From Candidatus Woesearchaeota archaeon (GTDB lineage Archaea > Nanobdellota > Nanobdellia > Woesearchaeales > GW2011-AR4), in NCBI GenBank assembly GCA_019323655.1, contig JAHWGX010000066.1, positions 1-15,875 of the forward strand: 15,875 bases of DNA, given 5' to 3'. The first letter of the stretch is position 1. Each line of letters opens with the position of its first letter. Shown here piece by piece: positions 6,943 through 13,290 of the stretch. The notes beneath the pieces are model-generated. The model made no database searches. It had not been told where the DNA came from and was given only the letters and a program-made list of their open reading frames with translations. The position numbers and the translations under genes are program-made.

Positions 6943-7237
6943 CCGCGAGTTTACTGCGGGGCGTCGCTCTCCGCCATGCACAAAAATCGAAGATTTTTGG
7001 CATCCCGTTCGCTTTGCTCAGGGATATCGCTCCTCCCCGCTTATTCACGAAAAAATCGCTTTGCAATTTTTTGTGTCCTGAAAATCTATGATTTTCATAA
7101 TATTGCAATAAGTACGAGGCGAAATTTAGTGGCAGGACAAATTTCGCCGAGTGTAAATTTTGTGAGCGAAGCGAACAGTTTGATTTCTTTAAATTTTAAT
7201 ATTCAATTTTTTTGTTGCCGAAGGCAACGGAATTATT
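6943..7237. repeat. Cluster of short hairpins with three-base loops (gene-free region)
   Basis: About 575 bases (6755-7329) separate two divergent genes, and this part is dense in inverted repeats. AAAAATC-GAA-GATTTTT is at 6982-6998, extended by ATGC/GCAT (6976-6979/7000-7003). CAC-AAAAAAT-GC / GC-ATTTTTT-GTG with loop TTT is at 7046-7075 (one C/A mismatch). GAAAATC-TAT-GATTTTC is at 7080-7096. GGCGAAATTT/AAATTTCGCC is at 7118-7148, and GTTGCC-GAA-GGCAAC at 7214-7228. In addition 7007-7019 can pair with 7164-7176 over 13 bases (one G-U). I see no gene here; the open frame at 6976-7260 simply reads through the hairpins. It could be an RNA, a relic of mobile repeats, or a chromosome-structure site. 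Confidence 0.55.
7115..7237 (+). repeat. Two-hairpin repeat element, copy 1
   Basis: The first hairpin, 7115-7151, is CGA + GGCGAAATTT + loop AGTGGCAGGAC + AAATTTCGCC + GAG. After a spacer of 62 bases comes the small hairpin GTTGCC-GAA-GGCAAC at 7214-7228 and then GAATTATT at 7230-7237. The same parts occur in the same order at 10290-10354, so this is one member of a repeat family. The differing stem bases are compensated on the other arm. Confidence 0.6.
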
Positions 7238-7298
7238 CTTATTTGTCAAGCTTTTTTTAAAGTGTGTACTTTGCAGCTTTACTTTACAAAATCATAAG

Positions 7299-7308
7299 CT
7301 ATTTATAG
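7299..7308 (+). promoter_or_regulatory. TATA-like box for the SemiSWEET gene
   Basis: CTATTTATAG with its centre about 26 bases before the ATG at 7330, so the message is expected to be leaderless. No Shine-Dalgarno sequence is seen before that ATG, which agrees with this. Confidence 0.5.
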
Positions 7309-7329
7309 CCAGATATTATTTTTCTTTAT

Positions 7330-7674
7330 ATGGCATATGACAGCCGCGGGTTGCACCATTTCCATAAAAGGAAGAGGATTCACGAAAAGCATGAGCCTTA
7401 CCCCCATCAGGATAAATTTAAAAGATTTATAGACAGCACAATTTATGCTGTAGGCATTTTTGGTCCTGTTATGACGCTGCCCCAATTAGCAAAAATCTGG
7501 ATTGAGAAAAATGCATCTGGCGTCTCTGTTATTTCCTGGGGAGCGTATTTGTTTGCCGCAGTGTTTTGGCTTATCTACGGAATACTGCATAAAGAGAAGC
7601 CAATCATTCTAACATATGCATTATGGATTGTTCTTGAGGCTTTTATTGTGTTGGGCACTGTACTTTATGGATAA
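7330..7674 (+). CDS. SemiSWEET/PQ-loop family sugar transporter
   Basis: A 114-residue three-helix membrane protein of the SemiSWEET family, which works as a homodimer to carry sugars across the membrane. The diagnostic segment is PVMTLPQLAKIWIEKNASGVSVISWGAYL (46-74), with the PQ motif and the GVS-x-SW pattern, followed by WLIYGILHKEKPIILTYALW. Helices lie about 36-58, 66-86 and 92-113. The N-terminus (1-30) is longer than usual and rich in His, Lys and Arg (HHFHKRKRIHEKHEPYPH), perhaps a metal- or surface-binding tail. It has its own TATA-like box. The moxR gene follows 101 bases later with a separate promoter. The transported sugar is unknown. Confidence 0.9.
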   Translation: MAYDSRGLHHFHKRKRIHEKHEPYPHQDKFKRFIDSTIYAVGIFGPVMTLPQLAKIWIEKNASGVSVISWGAYLFAAVFWLIYGILHKEKPIILTYALWIVLEAFIVLGTVLYG

Positions 7675-7721
7675 AAACACCTATTGATTTTTACATAAAG
7701 CCAAATCCATAAAAACCTTAA

Positions 7722-7732
7722 TCTTTATAAAA
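7722..7732 (+). promoter_or_regulatory. TATA-like box for the moxR-VWA unit
   Basis: TCTTTATAAAA upstream of the moxR-like gene. A start near 7753 would leave a leader of about 20 bases before the ATG at 7776. Confidence 0.45.
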
Positions 7733-7775
7733 CTACAGAGCTTACCAATATGTTTTAACAGTTTATTTATGAAAA

Positions 7776-8708
7776 ATGATGACCAAGGAGCTAAGGCAAA
7801 TTTTATTGCAGAAAAAAGACCCTTTTACAGAGATTATCGGCCAGGGTAAGGTAAAGGAAGCACTGAAGTCAGCCTTACTGGCTGGGAGGCACATTATACT
7901 CGTTGGCCCCCCGGGAATAGGAAAAACCACTTTGGCAAAGAGCATAGCGAACATTCTTGGTAAAAAAACGCCCTTTGTTAGGATACAGGGAAGCCCTGAC
8001 CTTACAGTCGAGGATTTGCTTGGGGACATAGACCCTGTTAAGGCCTTAAAGTACGGCCCTTTGAGCACAGAGGCATTTGCAAAAGGAAAGATATTCAAAG
8101 CCGACAAAGGAGTTCTTTTTTTTGACGAGCTTAACCGGTGCCCGGAAAAATCACAGAATGCATTATTGCAAGTTTTAGAGGAAAAAAAAGCAACAATTGG
8201 CAGCTATGATGTTGATTTTGACATCGATTTCATATTCATAGGGACAATGAATCCTGAGGACTCTTCAACAGAAAAGCTTTCTGATGTCCTGCTTGACAGG
8301 TTTGATTTGGTGTACATGCACTACCCTGAAAATATAAATGCTGAAAAAGAAATAGTCCTGGAAAAAGGCAAAAAGTTTGGCAATATTTCAGTTAGCGATA
8401 AATTATTGGGGTTAATGCTTTATTTTGTAAGGCTTTTAAGGGAAGACCAAAATCTTGAGAAAAAGCCTTCTGTAAGGGCTTCTCTGGGGCTATATGAAAG
8501 GTCGCAGTCAAATGCCCTGCTTCAGGGAAGGAATAAAGTTATTTTTAAGGATATACAGGACTCTGTTGTTTCTGTCCTGGCCCACAGAATCAGGCTGAAG
8601 CCTTCTGTAAAATATCTGCAAAGCCCAAGGGATTACATAATGGAGCAGTTTGAAAAAAACATAATGGACAGCGATCTGTTAAAAGAAAAAAAAGGCGATT
8701 TTCTTTGA
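7776..8708 (+). CDS. MoxR-type AAA+ ATPase
   Basis: A 310-residue AAA+ ATPase of the MoxR group, which remodels or matures partner proteins, usually together with a VWA-domain protein. Walker A is GPPGIGKTT (44-52). Walker B is LFFDE (114-118), in a FFDELNRCPEKSQNALLQVLEE context typical of MoxR. Sensor 1 is N159 in FIGTMNP, followed by LLDRFDL (172-178), the arginine-finger region. The C-terminal lid contains KPSVRASLGLYERSQ. Length is normal for MoxR. Starting at ATG 7776 gives the expected start of the family (QKKDPFTEIIGQGKVKEAL). The stop at 8706-8708 lies inside the upstream open extension of the VWA gene, implying tight coupling. A role in maturing an envelope or metal enzyme is inference. 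Confidence 0.93.
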   Translation: MMTKELRQILLQKKDPFTEIIGQGKVKEALKSALLAGRHIILVGPPGIGKTTLAKSIANILGKKTPFVRIQGSPDLTVEDLLGDIDPVKALKYGPLSTEAFAKGKIFKADKGVLFFDELNRCPEKSQNALLQVLEEKKATIGSYDVDFDIDFIFIGTMNPEDSSTEKLSDVLLDRFDLVYMHYPENINAEKEIVLEKGKKFGNISVSDKLLGLMLYFVRLLREDQNLEKKPSVRASLGLYERSQSNALLQGRNKVIFKDIQDSVVSVLAHRIRLKPSVKYLQSPRDYIMEQFEKNIMDSDLLKEKKGDFL

Positions 8709-8790
8709 CACACAGCAGCAGGTTCATGAAAAAGAGGAAATAGAGGAACTGGGCGGGAAGCTTTCTTTTCAGCAGATTGAAAAAAAATTA

Positions 8791-9882
8791 ATGCACTCTA
8801 TCCTGAAAAATGACAAGGAAACAATAGAGCAGGGAAAGCTGATAAGAGATTCAATAAACCAGGGATTAAATTCTTTTACTCCAGACCTTATTTATGAGCA
8901 GCTTGTAAGGGATTACGCACTGGCAAAGCACATATACGGGCCTTCTTTGCTGAAGCTTGCAACCGGCTATGATCCGGATTACATCAAAAAAAACATCAAC
9001 ATTCCTGAATTCCAAAAAGAGCTGAAGTTCAGGATAGAAAAAAACATCGAGCATCTTAAGGAAAAGGGCCTGCTGGAGAAAGGCAATACGCTAAGCGAGA
9101 AAGGCATTGAATTGGCTTCCCTGGTTATGTATTTTGAGGAGCTTGAAAGAATAACGCCAAAGGGAATCCTTGGGGAAAAAATACACAAAAAAGCCTCAAT
9201 TTACGGAGGCAAAGAAGATTTTAGAAATTACAAAAAAGGCGACAGGTACAGGGACATAGCAATAAAAAAATCAGCAAAGCTTGCAATAAGGAGAGGCCAC
9301 AAAAAGCTGGAAGAAAAGGACTTAAGGGTTTATGAAAGGCAGAGCAGGGGCAAGAGTTACATTGTCTATGCCTTGGATGCATCCGGCAGCATGAAAGGCG
9401 CGAAAATAGGTGCATGCAAGCGCGCAGGAATAGCATTGGCTTACAAGGCATTGGAAGAAAAAGACAAAGTGGGGTTGATTGTCTTTGGCTCAGAAATAAA
9501 AACCGCGATAAAGCCAACAGGCAATTTTTCTTTCCTTTTAAAAACCATAGCAGAGATAAGGGCTTCAAAAGAAACAGATTTGGCTGCTACGCTGAGAAAG
9601 TCAATAGAGCTGTTTCCAGACGGGGAAATAACAAAGCACTTGATTTTAATTACAGATGCCATGCCCACAATAGGAAAAGAGCCTGAGAAAGAAACCCTGC
9701 AGGAAGCCTCCATAGCCAGGAACAAAGGCATTACAATATCCCTGATAGGAATAAACTTAAATGAAAAAGGAAAAAAACTCGCCGAAAAAATAGTTGAATT
9801 AGGAGAAGGTAAGCTATACAAAGTAAAAAATATAGAAAATATTGATAAGGTTGTTCTGGAAGATTATTATGGTGTTGGTTAG
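8791..9882 (+). CDS. VWA-domain protein, MoxR partner (true start may lie upstream)
   Basis: From ATG 8791 the protein has 363 residues: a helical N-terminal region (1-185) and a von Willebrand A domain (about 188-360). The metal-ion-dependent adhesion site is visible: DASGS (196-200), the Thr of KETDLAAT (T262) and LILITDAMP (D289). Such proteins are typical partners of MoxR ATPases. The same frame stays open upstream to 8683 and encodes a protein-like stretch (IFFDTQQQVHEKEEIEELGG, then KLSFQQIEKKL) that lacks ATG, GTG or TTG. So the real N-terminus may begin at a rare ATT (8698), or frames may be joined by a shift at the A8 run 8686-8693. Its stop is one base from the convergent 93-residue gene. 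Confidence 0.88.
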   Translation: MHSILKNDKETIEQGKLIRDSINQGLNSFTPDLIYEQLVRDYALAKHIYGPSLLKLATGYDPDYIKKNINIPEFQKELKFRIEKNIEHLKEKGLLEKGNTLSEKGIELASLVMYFEELERITPKGILGEKIHKKASIYGGKEDFRNYKKGDRYRDIAIKKSAKLAIRRGHKKLEEKDLRVYERQSRGKSYIVYALDASGSMKGAKIGACKRAGIALAYKALEEKDKVGLIVFGSEIKTAIKPTGNFSFLLKTIAEIRASKETDLAATLRKSIELFPDGEITKHLILITDAMPTIGKEPEKETLQEASIARNKGITISLIGINLNEKGKKLAEKIVELGEGKLYKVKNIENIDKVVLEDYYGVG

Positions 9883-9883
9883 G

Positions 9884-10165
9884 CTACCTTACCCATGTTG
9901 CATGGGCATAATCACCTTCAGGGGCAGTAGGATACATATCAACCTTTGCATAAAAAGGTGGTTTTGCTTTGATAATAACGGGATTGTCTTTTTCTCCTAC
10001 AACAAAATTTAAGGTCTTTCCACCTGCTTTATGACTATCTAGAGATTCTTGGGTAATAGTAAAATAAGATTCTAAGGTCTCTGTAGGCATCCCTTTCTCT
10101 TGAAGTTCTTTAAGTTCTCCACGTTTTTTTTCATGCATTTTTAGTATTCTATTGTTTGGATTCAT
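9884..10165 (-). CDS. Hypothetical protein, 93 residues
   Basis: A short soluble protein, not recognised. The start ATG at 10165 is supported by GGTGAT just upstream (10169-10174) and a TATA-like box at 10197-10207. The N-terminal half is helical and charged (RILKMHEKKRGELKELQEKG). The second half looks like beta strands with aromatic residues (TLNFVVGEKDNPVIIKAKPPFYAKVDMYPTAP) and ends EGDYAHATWVR. No signal peptide or membrane helix is seen. It converges on the VWA gene with one base between the stop codons. A flanking repeat element (10290-10354) and the lack of family resemblance suggest a recent arrival (inference). Confidence 0.7.
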   Translation of the reverse strand: MNPNNRILKMHEKKRGELKELQEKGMPTETLESYFTITQESLDSHKAGGKTLNFVVGEKDNPVIIKAKPPFYAKVDMYPTAPEGDYAHATWVR

Positions 10166-10196
10166 TTTATCACCATTCCATCCGATTTAACCGCCC

Positions 10197-10207
10197 CTTT
10201 ATATACC
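10197..10207 (-). promoter_or_regulatory. TATA-like box for the 93-residue gene
   Basis: Reads GTATATAAAGG on the minus strand. A start near 10176 would place the GGTGAT ribosome site immediately downstream, before the ATG at 10165. Confidence 0.5.
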
Positions 10208-10289
10208 TTTCTATTTTTTACTCTTTAGAAGAGACTACATATAATAGCGAAGGGAATTGTTTTTGTCCTAATCACAATGAATAGATGAG

Positions 10290-10354
10290 CGAGGCAAAAT
10301 TCAATGGCAGAAGAATTTTGCCGAGCACTATTTTATGCCGAAGGCAGAATTATT
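10290..10354 (+). repeat. Two-hairpin repeat element, copy 2
   Basis: CGA + GGCAAAATTC (10293-10302) + loop AATGGCAGAA + GAATTTTGCC (10313-10322) + GAG, then a second hairpin TGCC-GAA-GGCA at 10336-10346 followed by GAATTATT. Architecture and loop core (TGGCAG) match the copy at 7115-7237; the spacer between hairpins is 10 bases here. Two stem pairs differ from copy 1 and both changes keep pairing. A further small three-base-loop hairpin, CTCTT-TAG-AAGAG, is nearby at 10221-10233. Confidence 0.6.
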
Positions 10355-10413
10355 ATCCTAAAATTAAATCGGAATTCTGAAATTGAACCTAAAATTTTAA
10401 GTGTATCATTAAA

Positions 10414-10425
10414 CTTTAAATATAA
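10414..10425 (+). promoter_or_regulatory. TATA-like box for the metallophosphoesterase gene
   Basis: CTTTAAATATAA with its centre about 26 bases before the ATG at 10446, so a leaderless transcript is expected. No Shine-Dalgarno site lies before the start. Confidence 0.5.
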
Positions 10426-10445
10426 CCAAAAAACCCGGATCTAAA

Positions 10446-11048
10446 ATGAAGATTTTAGCTTTTACTGATTTGCATTTGTCGTCTTACGGCTTCAAGAAGA
10501 TAAAGGCAAAGGTAAAGAAGCAGGCTCCTGATTTGCTCATATCTGCAGGAGACATTTCCATATTTGAGCATGGGCTTGATTTTGTTTTTAAGAAGCTTAA
10601 CAAGCTAAAGAAAAAAACTCTGCTCATTCATGGAAACCACGAAACAGAAAAAGCAATGAGAAAATTATGCAGAAAATACAAAAACCTTATTTTTATACAC
10701 AAAAAGCATTATGAGCAGGACAACTGTGTTTTCCTGGGCTACGGAAGCAGCGGCTTTTCATTAATAGAGCCTGGCTTCTATAAAATAGGGGAGCAATTCA
10801 AAAAAACAATAAAAAAGAGCAGGGGCAAAAAAATAATTTTTGTAACTCACGCTCCTCCGTATAAAACAAGAGTTGATTTGGTTGCAGGCAGGCATTGCGG
10901 AAACAAAACTTTAAGAAGCTTTATAATAAAAAACAAGGTGGATTTGAACATATACGGGCATCTCCATGAAAATTTCTGGAAAAAAGACAAAATAAGAAAA
11001 ACAGAAGTAATCAATCCCGGGCCTTACGGAAAAATAATAAAGATTTAG
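10446..11048 (+). CDS. Calcineurin-like metallophosphoesterase
   Basis: A 200-residue cytoplasmic phosphoesterase that uses two metal ions to cleave phosphate esters; the substrate is unknown. The full motif set is visible: TDLH (D8, H10), SAGD (D36), GNHE (N64, H65), VTHAPP (H135) and GHLH (H172, H174). The length and the end VINPGPYGKIIKI resemble small single-domain archaeal and bacterial members of the family rather than MRE11, which is larger. The ATG at 10446 lies about 26 bases from a TATA-like box. The stop codon directly abuts the stop of the convergent taw1 gene, with no base between them. The neighbouring genes do not suggest the substrate. Confidence 0.92.
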   Translation: MKILAFTDLHLSSYGFKKIKAKVKKQAPDLLISAGDISIFEHGLDFVFKKLNKLKKKTLLIHGNHETEKAMRKLCRKYKNLIFIHKKHYEQDNCVFLGYGSSGFSLIEPGFYKIGEQFKKTIKKSRGKKIIFVTHAPPYKTRVDLVAGRHCGNKTLRSFIIKNKVDLNIYGHLHENFWKKDKIRKTEVINPGPYGKIIKI

Positions 11049-12020
11049 CTACAATCCGGAAAAATCCATTTTTCTGCCTTCAAAATCCTCCTTTGCCAGC
11101 AAAACAACCTTGCTTTCCTTTTTTTGGTCAATTACCTTATAGCTGGAATTTTCCTCAATTTTTTTTGCAAACTCCATTATTTCCGCATGGTGGGGCATGT
11201 TTTCAACTTCCAATCTTTCCTGGCTGTGGCCCACATGAACATAGCCTTTAGCTTCAACAAACATTGGCCTGTATTTCTCAATCAGTTTTGCATAGCCTTC
11301 CGGCTCAACAAAATTATAGCCTTTTGTTAAGGTAAGCCTTATCACATTTCTCCTGAACTTGTGCATTATTGACAGGCTTTTTTGCAGCCTTTCCCACGAA
11401 TCTTTCCTTATGGGGTTTGCGGTTTTTTGGTAAACCTCTTTGTTAGGGCCATAAACACTGATGTAAAGCTGGGTCGGCTGGCGCTTAGAAAGTTTCTCAA
11501 CCATCTCCGGAATTGTCCCATTTGTAACTAAAAAAGAAGTCATTCCCTTTTCCTTTAAACAGTCAATCATTTCCGGCAGCTTGGGGTACATTGTTGGCTC
11601 CCCGGTCAAGCTGATAGCAAAATGCAGCGGCTTTTCAATTTCTTTTAGCCTTTCCTTGACTGGCTTAGAGTAGCCCTTAAACCCCTGCAGAAGTTCCACA
11701 TGCGCTTTTACACATTCATCCGCAATAAACTCAGGCTCATCAACAGGGCCTTGCCACTTTGGCCAGACATAATCAATATCTCTCCAGCAGAAAACGCACC
11801 TGTGGTCGCAAAAAAAAGTCGGAGACATCTGCACGCATCTCCAGCTCTTTATGCCGTAAAAAGTGTTCTTGTAGCATGTATCCTGGCCTTTTATTGACTT
11901 TTTGCAGTAGCCGCAGATTTTTACAGCAGAGTGTTTTCCAACCAGGCGATAGCCCTCTCTGTACCTTTTTTTATTCTTAAGTTTTTTCTGCTCTTCATCA
12001 GTATCCGGGATTTTCTCCAT
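11049..12020 (-). CDS. taw1: tRNA 4-demethylwyosine synthase (radical SAM, TYW1/Taw1)
   Basis: Converts N1-methylguanosine at position 37 of tRNA-Phe to the tricyclic 4-demethylwyosine, using pyruvate and S-adenosylmethionine. The radical-SAM cluster motif is CDHRCVFC (C71, C75, C78). Upstream C36, C49 and C62 are spaced 13 and 13 residues apart, as in the M. jannaschii enzyme where three such cysteines bind a second iron-sulfur cluster. Other supports are SLTGEPTMYPKL (137-148), LVTNGT and YISVYGPNKEVYQKTANPIRKDSWERL. The length of 323 matches archaeal members, which lack the flavodoxin domain of eukaryotic TYW1. ATG 12020 is about 27 bases from a TATA-like box, so the message is leaderless. 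The modification is restricted to archaea and eukaryotes, which supports the archaeal origin of the window. Confidence 0.95.
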   Translation of the reverse strand: MEKIPDTDEEQKKLKNKKRYREGYRLVGKHSAVKICGYCKKSIKGQDTCYKNTFYGIKSWRCVQMSPTFFCDHRCVFCWRDIDYVWPKWQGPVDEPEFIADECVKAHVELLQGFKGYSKPVKERLKEIEKPLHFAISLTGEPTMYPKLPEMIDCLKEKGMTSFLVTNGTIPEMVEKLSKRQPTQLYISVYGPNKEVYQKTANPIRKDSWERLQKSLSIMHKFRRNVIRLTLTKGYNFVEPEGYAKLIEKYRPMFVEAKGYVHVGHSQERLEVENMPHHAEIMEFAKKIEENSSYKVIDQKKESKVVLLAKEDFEGRKMDFSGL

Positions 12021-12041
12021 AAATCAAAGTAATAACCAAAC

Positions 12042-12053
12042 ATATTTAAATTT
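12042..12053. promoter_or_regulatory. Shared symmetric TATA region for taw1 and the PepSY-like gene
   Basis: ATATTTAAATTT sits in the 52-base gap between two divergent start codons. Its core ATTTAAAT (12044-12051) is a palindrome whose centre is about 25 bases from the ATG at 12073 and about 27 from the ATG at 12020. One TATA region may therefore serve both directions, giving two leaderless transcripts. Confidence 0.5.
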
Positions 12054-12072
12054 TCACCACATTAAGCGCTGT

Positions 12073-12585
12073 ATGGAGCTAAATTCAGCGCTAAAAAAAT
12101 TAAATGAAAGCAGCGGCTTCATAAGCTGGAAAAATAAAAGCAAAGATATCTTTTTTTCTTATGCATTCAGAATGATTGAGGAAAACAGCAATAAAAGCAA
12201 TGAAGACTGGCAGCTCGGTTTTTATAATAAAACAACAGATAAAATAACAACTTTCACAGTAAATGACGCTGGTATTGAAATTCAGCAGGAGCAGGAGATA
12301 TTTAAAAAACCAGGCATGCAGGTAAATCCCTTGGATATTAAGAAGGTTAAAGTGCCCTTCGAAAAAATATTAAAGGAAACAGCAGGCCTGCAAAAAAAGG
12401 AATGCCCTGCAGAATTAGCCGGAAAAACAATAGCTGTACTGCAAAACCTTGAAGGGTATGGGACAATATGGAATATAACCTGCATAATGCGCTCATTTAA
12501 AACCCTAAATGTAAAAATAAATGCAGAAACCGGAAAAATAATGGCCCATAGCTTGGAATCCCTTATGAGCTTTATTAAAAAGTAA
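12073..12585 (+). CDS. Hypothetical protein, PepSY-like C-terminal half
   Basis: A 170-residue soluble protein with no signal peptide or membrane helix. The N-terminal half (1-95) is charged and may form a beta/helix domain (DWQLGFYNKTTDKITTFTVNDAGIEIQQEQEIF). The second half (about 113-165) resembles a PepSY-type fold: an Ala-rich helix (AELAGKTIAVLQN), then IWNITCIMRSFKTLNVKINAETGKIMAHSLESL, with the strand-strand-'D/N-x-x-TGK' turn typical of that domain. PepSY domains often bind or inhibit peptidases, but here there is no export signal, so the role is unknown. It is transcribed divergently from taw1 from a shared promoter region. A structured inverted-repeat element begins just after its stop. 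Confidence 0.75.
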   Translation: MELNSALKKLNESSGFISWKNKSKDIFFSYAFRMIEENSNKSNEDWQLGFYNKTTDKITTFTVNDAGIEIQQEQEIFKKPGMQVNPLDIKKVKVPFEKILKETAGLQKKECPAELAGKTIAVLQNLEGYGTIWNITCIMRSFKTLNVKINAETGKIMAHSLESLMSFIKK

Positions 12586-12586
12586 A

Positions 12587-12769
12587 CCCTTCCAACGGGC
12601 GTGTCTAAAAAATGAAGGTTAGCATCATTTCCGTGAGCGTTTTATTAAGTCTTACAGCACATGCGGAAGGGGACGTTCCTTACGGGAGGGAACCGCAAAT
12701 CACAAAAGTATAAACAAAGCGAGCCGATGCTAACCCGCGAAGTGATTTTTTAGACATGCCCCCTTCCAA
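12587..12769. mobile_element. MITE-like inverted-repeat element (or structured RNA)
   Basis: GGGCGTGTCTAAAAAAT at 12597-12613 pairs with ATTTTTTAGACATGCCC at 12745-12761 (17 pairs, one G-U). Inside, GGTTAGCATC (12617-12626) pairs perfectly with GATGCTAACC (12726-12735). The 9-base direct repeat CCCTTCCAA lies at 12587-12595 and 12761-12769, abutting the right arm and one base from the left arm. Terminal inverted repeats plus a 9-base duplication suggest a miniature transposable element without its own gene. The enclosed ~100 bases are more GC-rich and hold a further GTTCC/GGAAC hairpin (12675-12679/12689-12693), so a folded non-coding RNA is the main alternative. Confidence 0.5.
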
Positions 12770-12805
12770 ACAAGTTTGTAAAATATATTTTCTATGCCCA
12801 CATTG

Positions 12806-12817
12806 CTTAAATATAAC
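12806..12817 (+). promoter_or_regulatory. TATA-like box for the dUTPase unit
   Basis: CTTAAATATAAC. A start about 26 bases downstream would fall near 12838, leaving a leader of about 10 bases before the dut ATG at 12848. Confidence 0.5.
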
Positions 12818-12847
12818 CCTGTCTGGTAAAATTTCTGTTTCTGCAAA

Positions 12848-13279
12848 ATGGCAATCACAATAAAGATACAGAAAATTTCTGATGTTCCAACACCGCATTA
12901 CATGCATAAAGGCGACTCGGGGGTGGACCTCTACGCCCGGGAAGATGCACTGCTAAAGCCAATGGAGAGAAAATTAATCCCTTCAGGATTAAAAATGGAA
13001 ATTCCTTATGGCTATGAAGGCCAGGTAAGGCCTAAAAGCGGCTTGTCATCGGAGCATGGAATAAGCCAGGCAAATGCAGTAGGAACAATAGACAGCAATT
13101 ACCGTGGAGAAATAAAAGTTCCGCTGATAAACTTCAGCGATAAGCCTTACAAGGTTATAAAAGGAAAAAAGATTGCGCAGCTGGTTTTTGCCAAAGTAGA
13201 AGAAGCTGTGTTTGAGGAAGTAAGAGAGCTTGGAGAAACAACAAGGAACAGCGCAGGTTTTGGAAGTACAGGCTTGTAA
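12848..13279 (+). CDS. dut: dUTP diphosphatase, trimeric type
   Basis: Hydrolyses dUTP to dUMP and pyrophosphate, keeping uracil out of DNA and supplying dUMP for dTTP synthesis. The 143-residue chain shows the five motifs of the homotrimeric family: GDSGVDLYA (22-30), RPKSGLS (61-67), GTIDSNYRGEIKV (79-91, catalytic D82), KIAQLVF (108-114) and the C-terminal arm RNSAGFGSTG (133-142), which closes over the substrate. Length is normal. It has its own TATA-like box. A 28-residue acidic microprotein follows 11 bases after the stop, and thymidylate kinase of the same pathway lies 0.5 kb further on the other strand. Confidence 0.95.
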   Translation: MAITIKIQKISDVPTPHYMHKGDSGVDLYAREDALLKPMERKLIPSGLKMEIPYGYEGQVRPKSGLSSEHGISQANAVGTIDSNYRGEIKVPLINFSDKPYKVIKGKKIAQLVFAKVEEAVFEEVRELGETTRNSAGFGSTGL

Positions 13280-13290
13280 AGGGGTGAAAA

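Noticed and set aside
6943..7237. CRISPR array
   Set aside because: Hairpin arms differ from unit to unit and spacing is irregular; there are no identical direct repeats with spacers and no cas genes.
6976..7260. 94-residue frame inside the hairpin cluster
   Set aside because: The sequence is explained by inverted repeats; the translation shows no domain, signal or ribosome site.
9221..9821. Antisense and shifted frames inside the VWA gene
   Set aside because: They are shadows of a strongly supported VWA coding region.
12587..12769. SRP RNA, RNase P RNA or tRNA
   Set aside because: I could not find the SRP helix 8 motif, RNase P conserved segments or a cloverleaf with T-loop; the element is left as MITE-like or unknown RNA.
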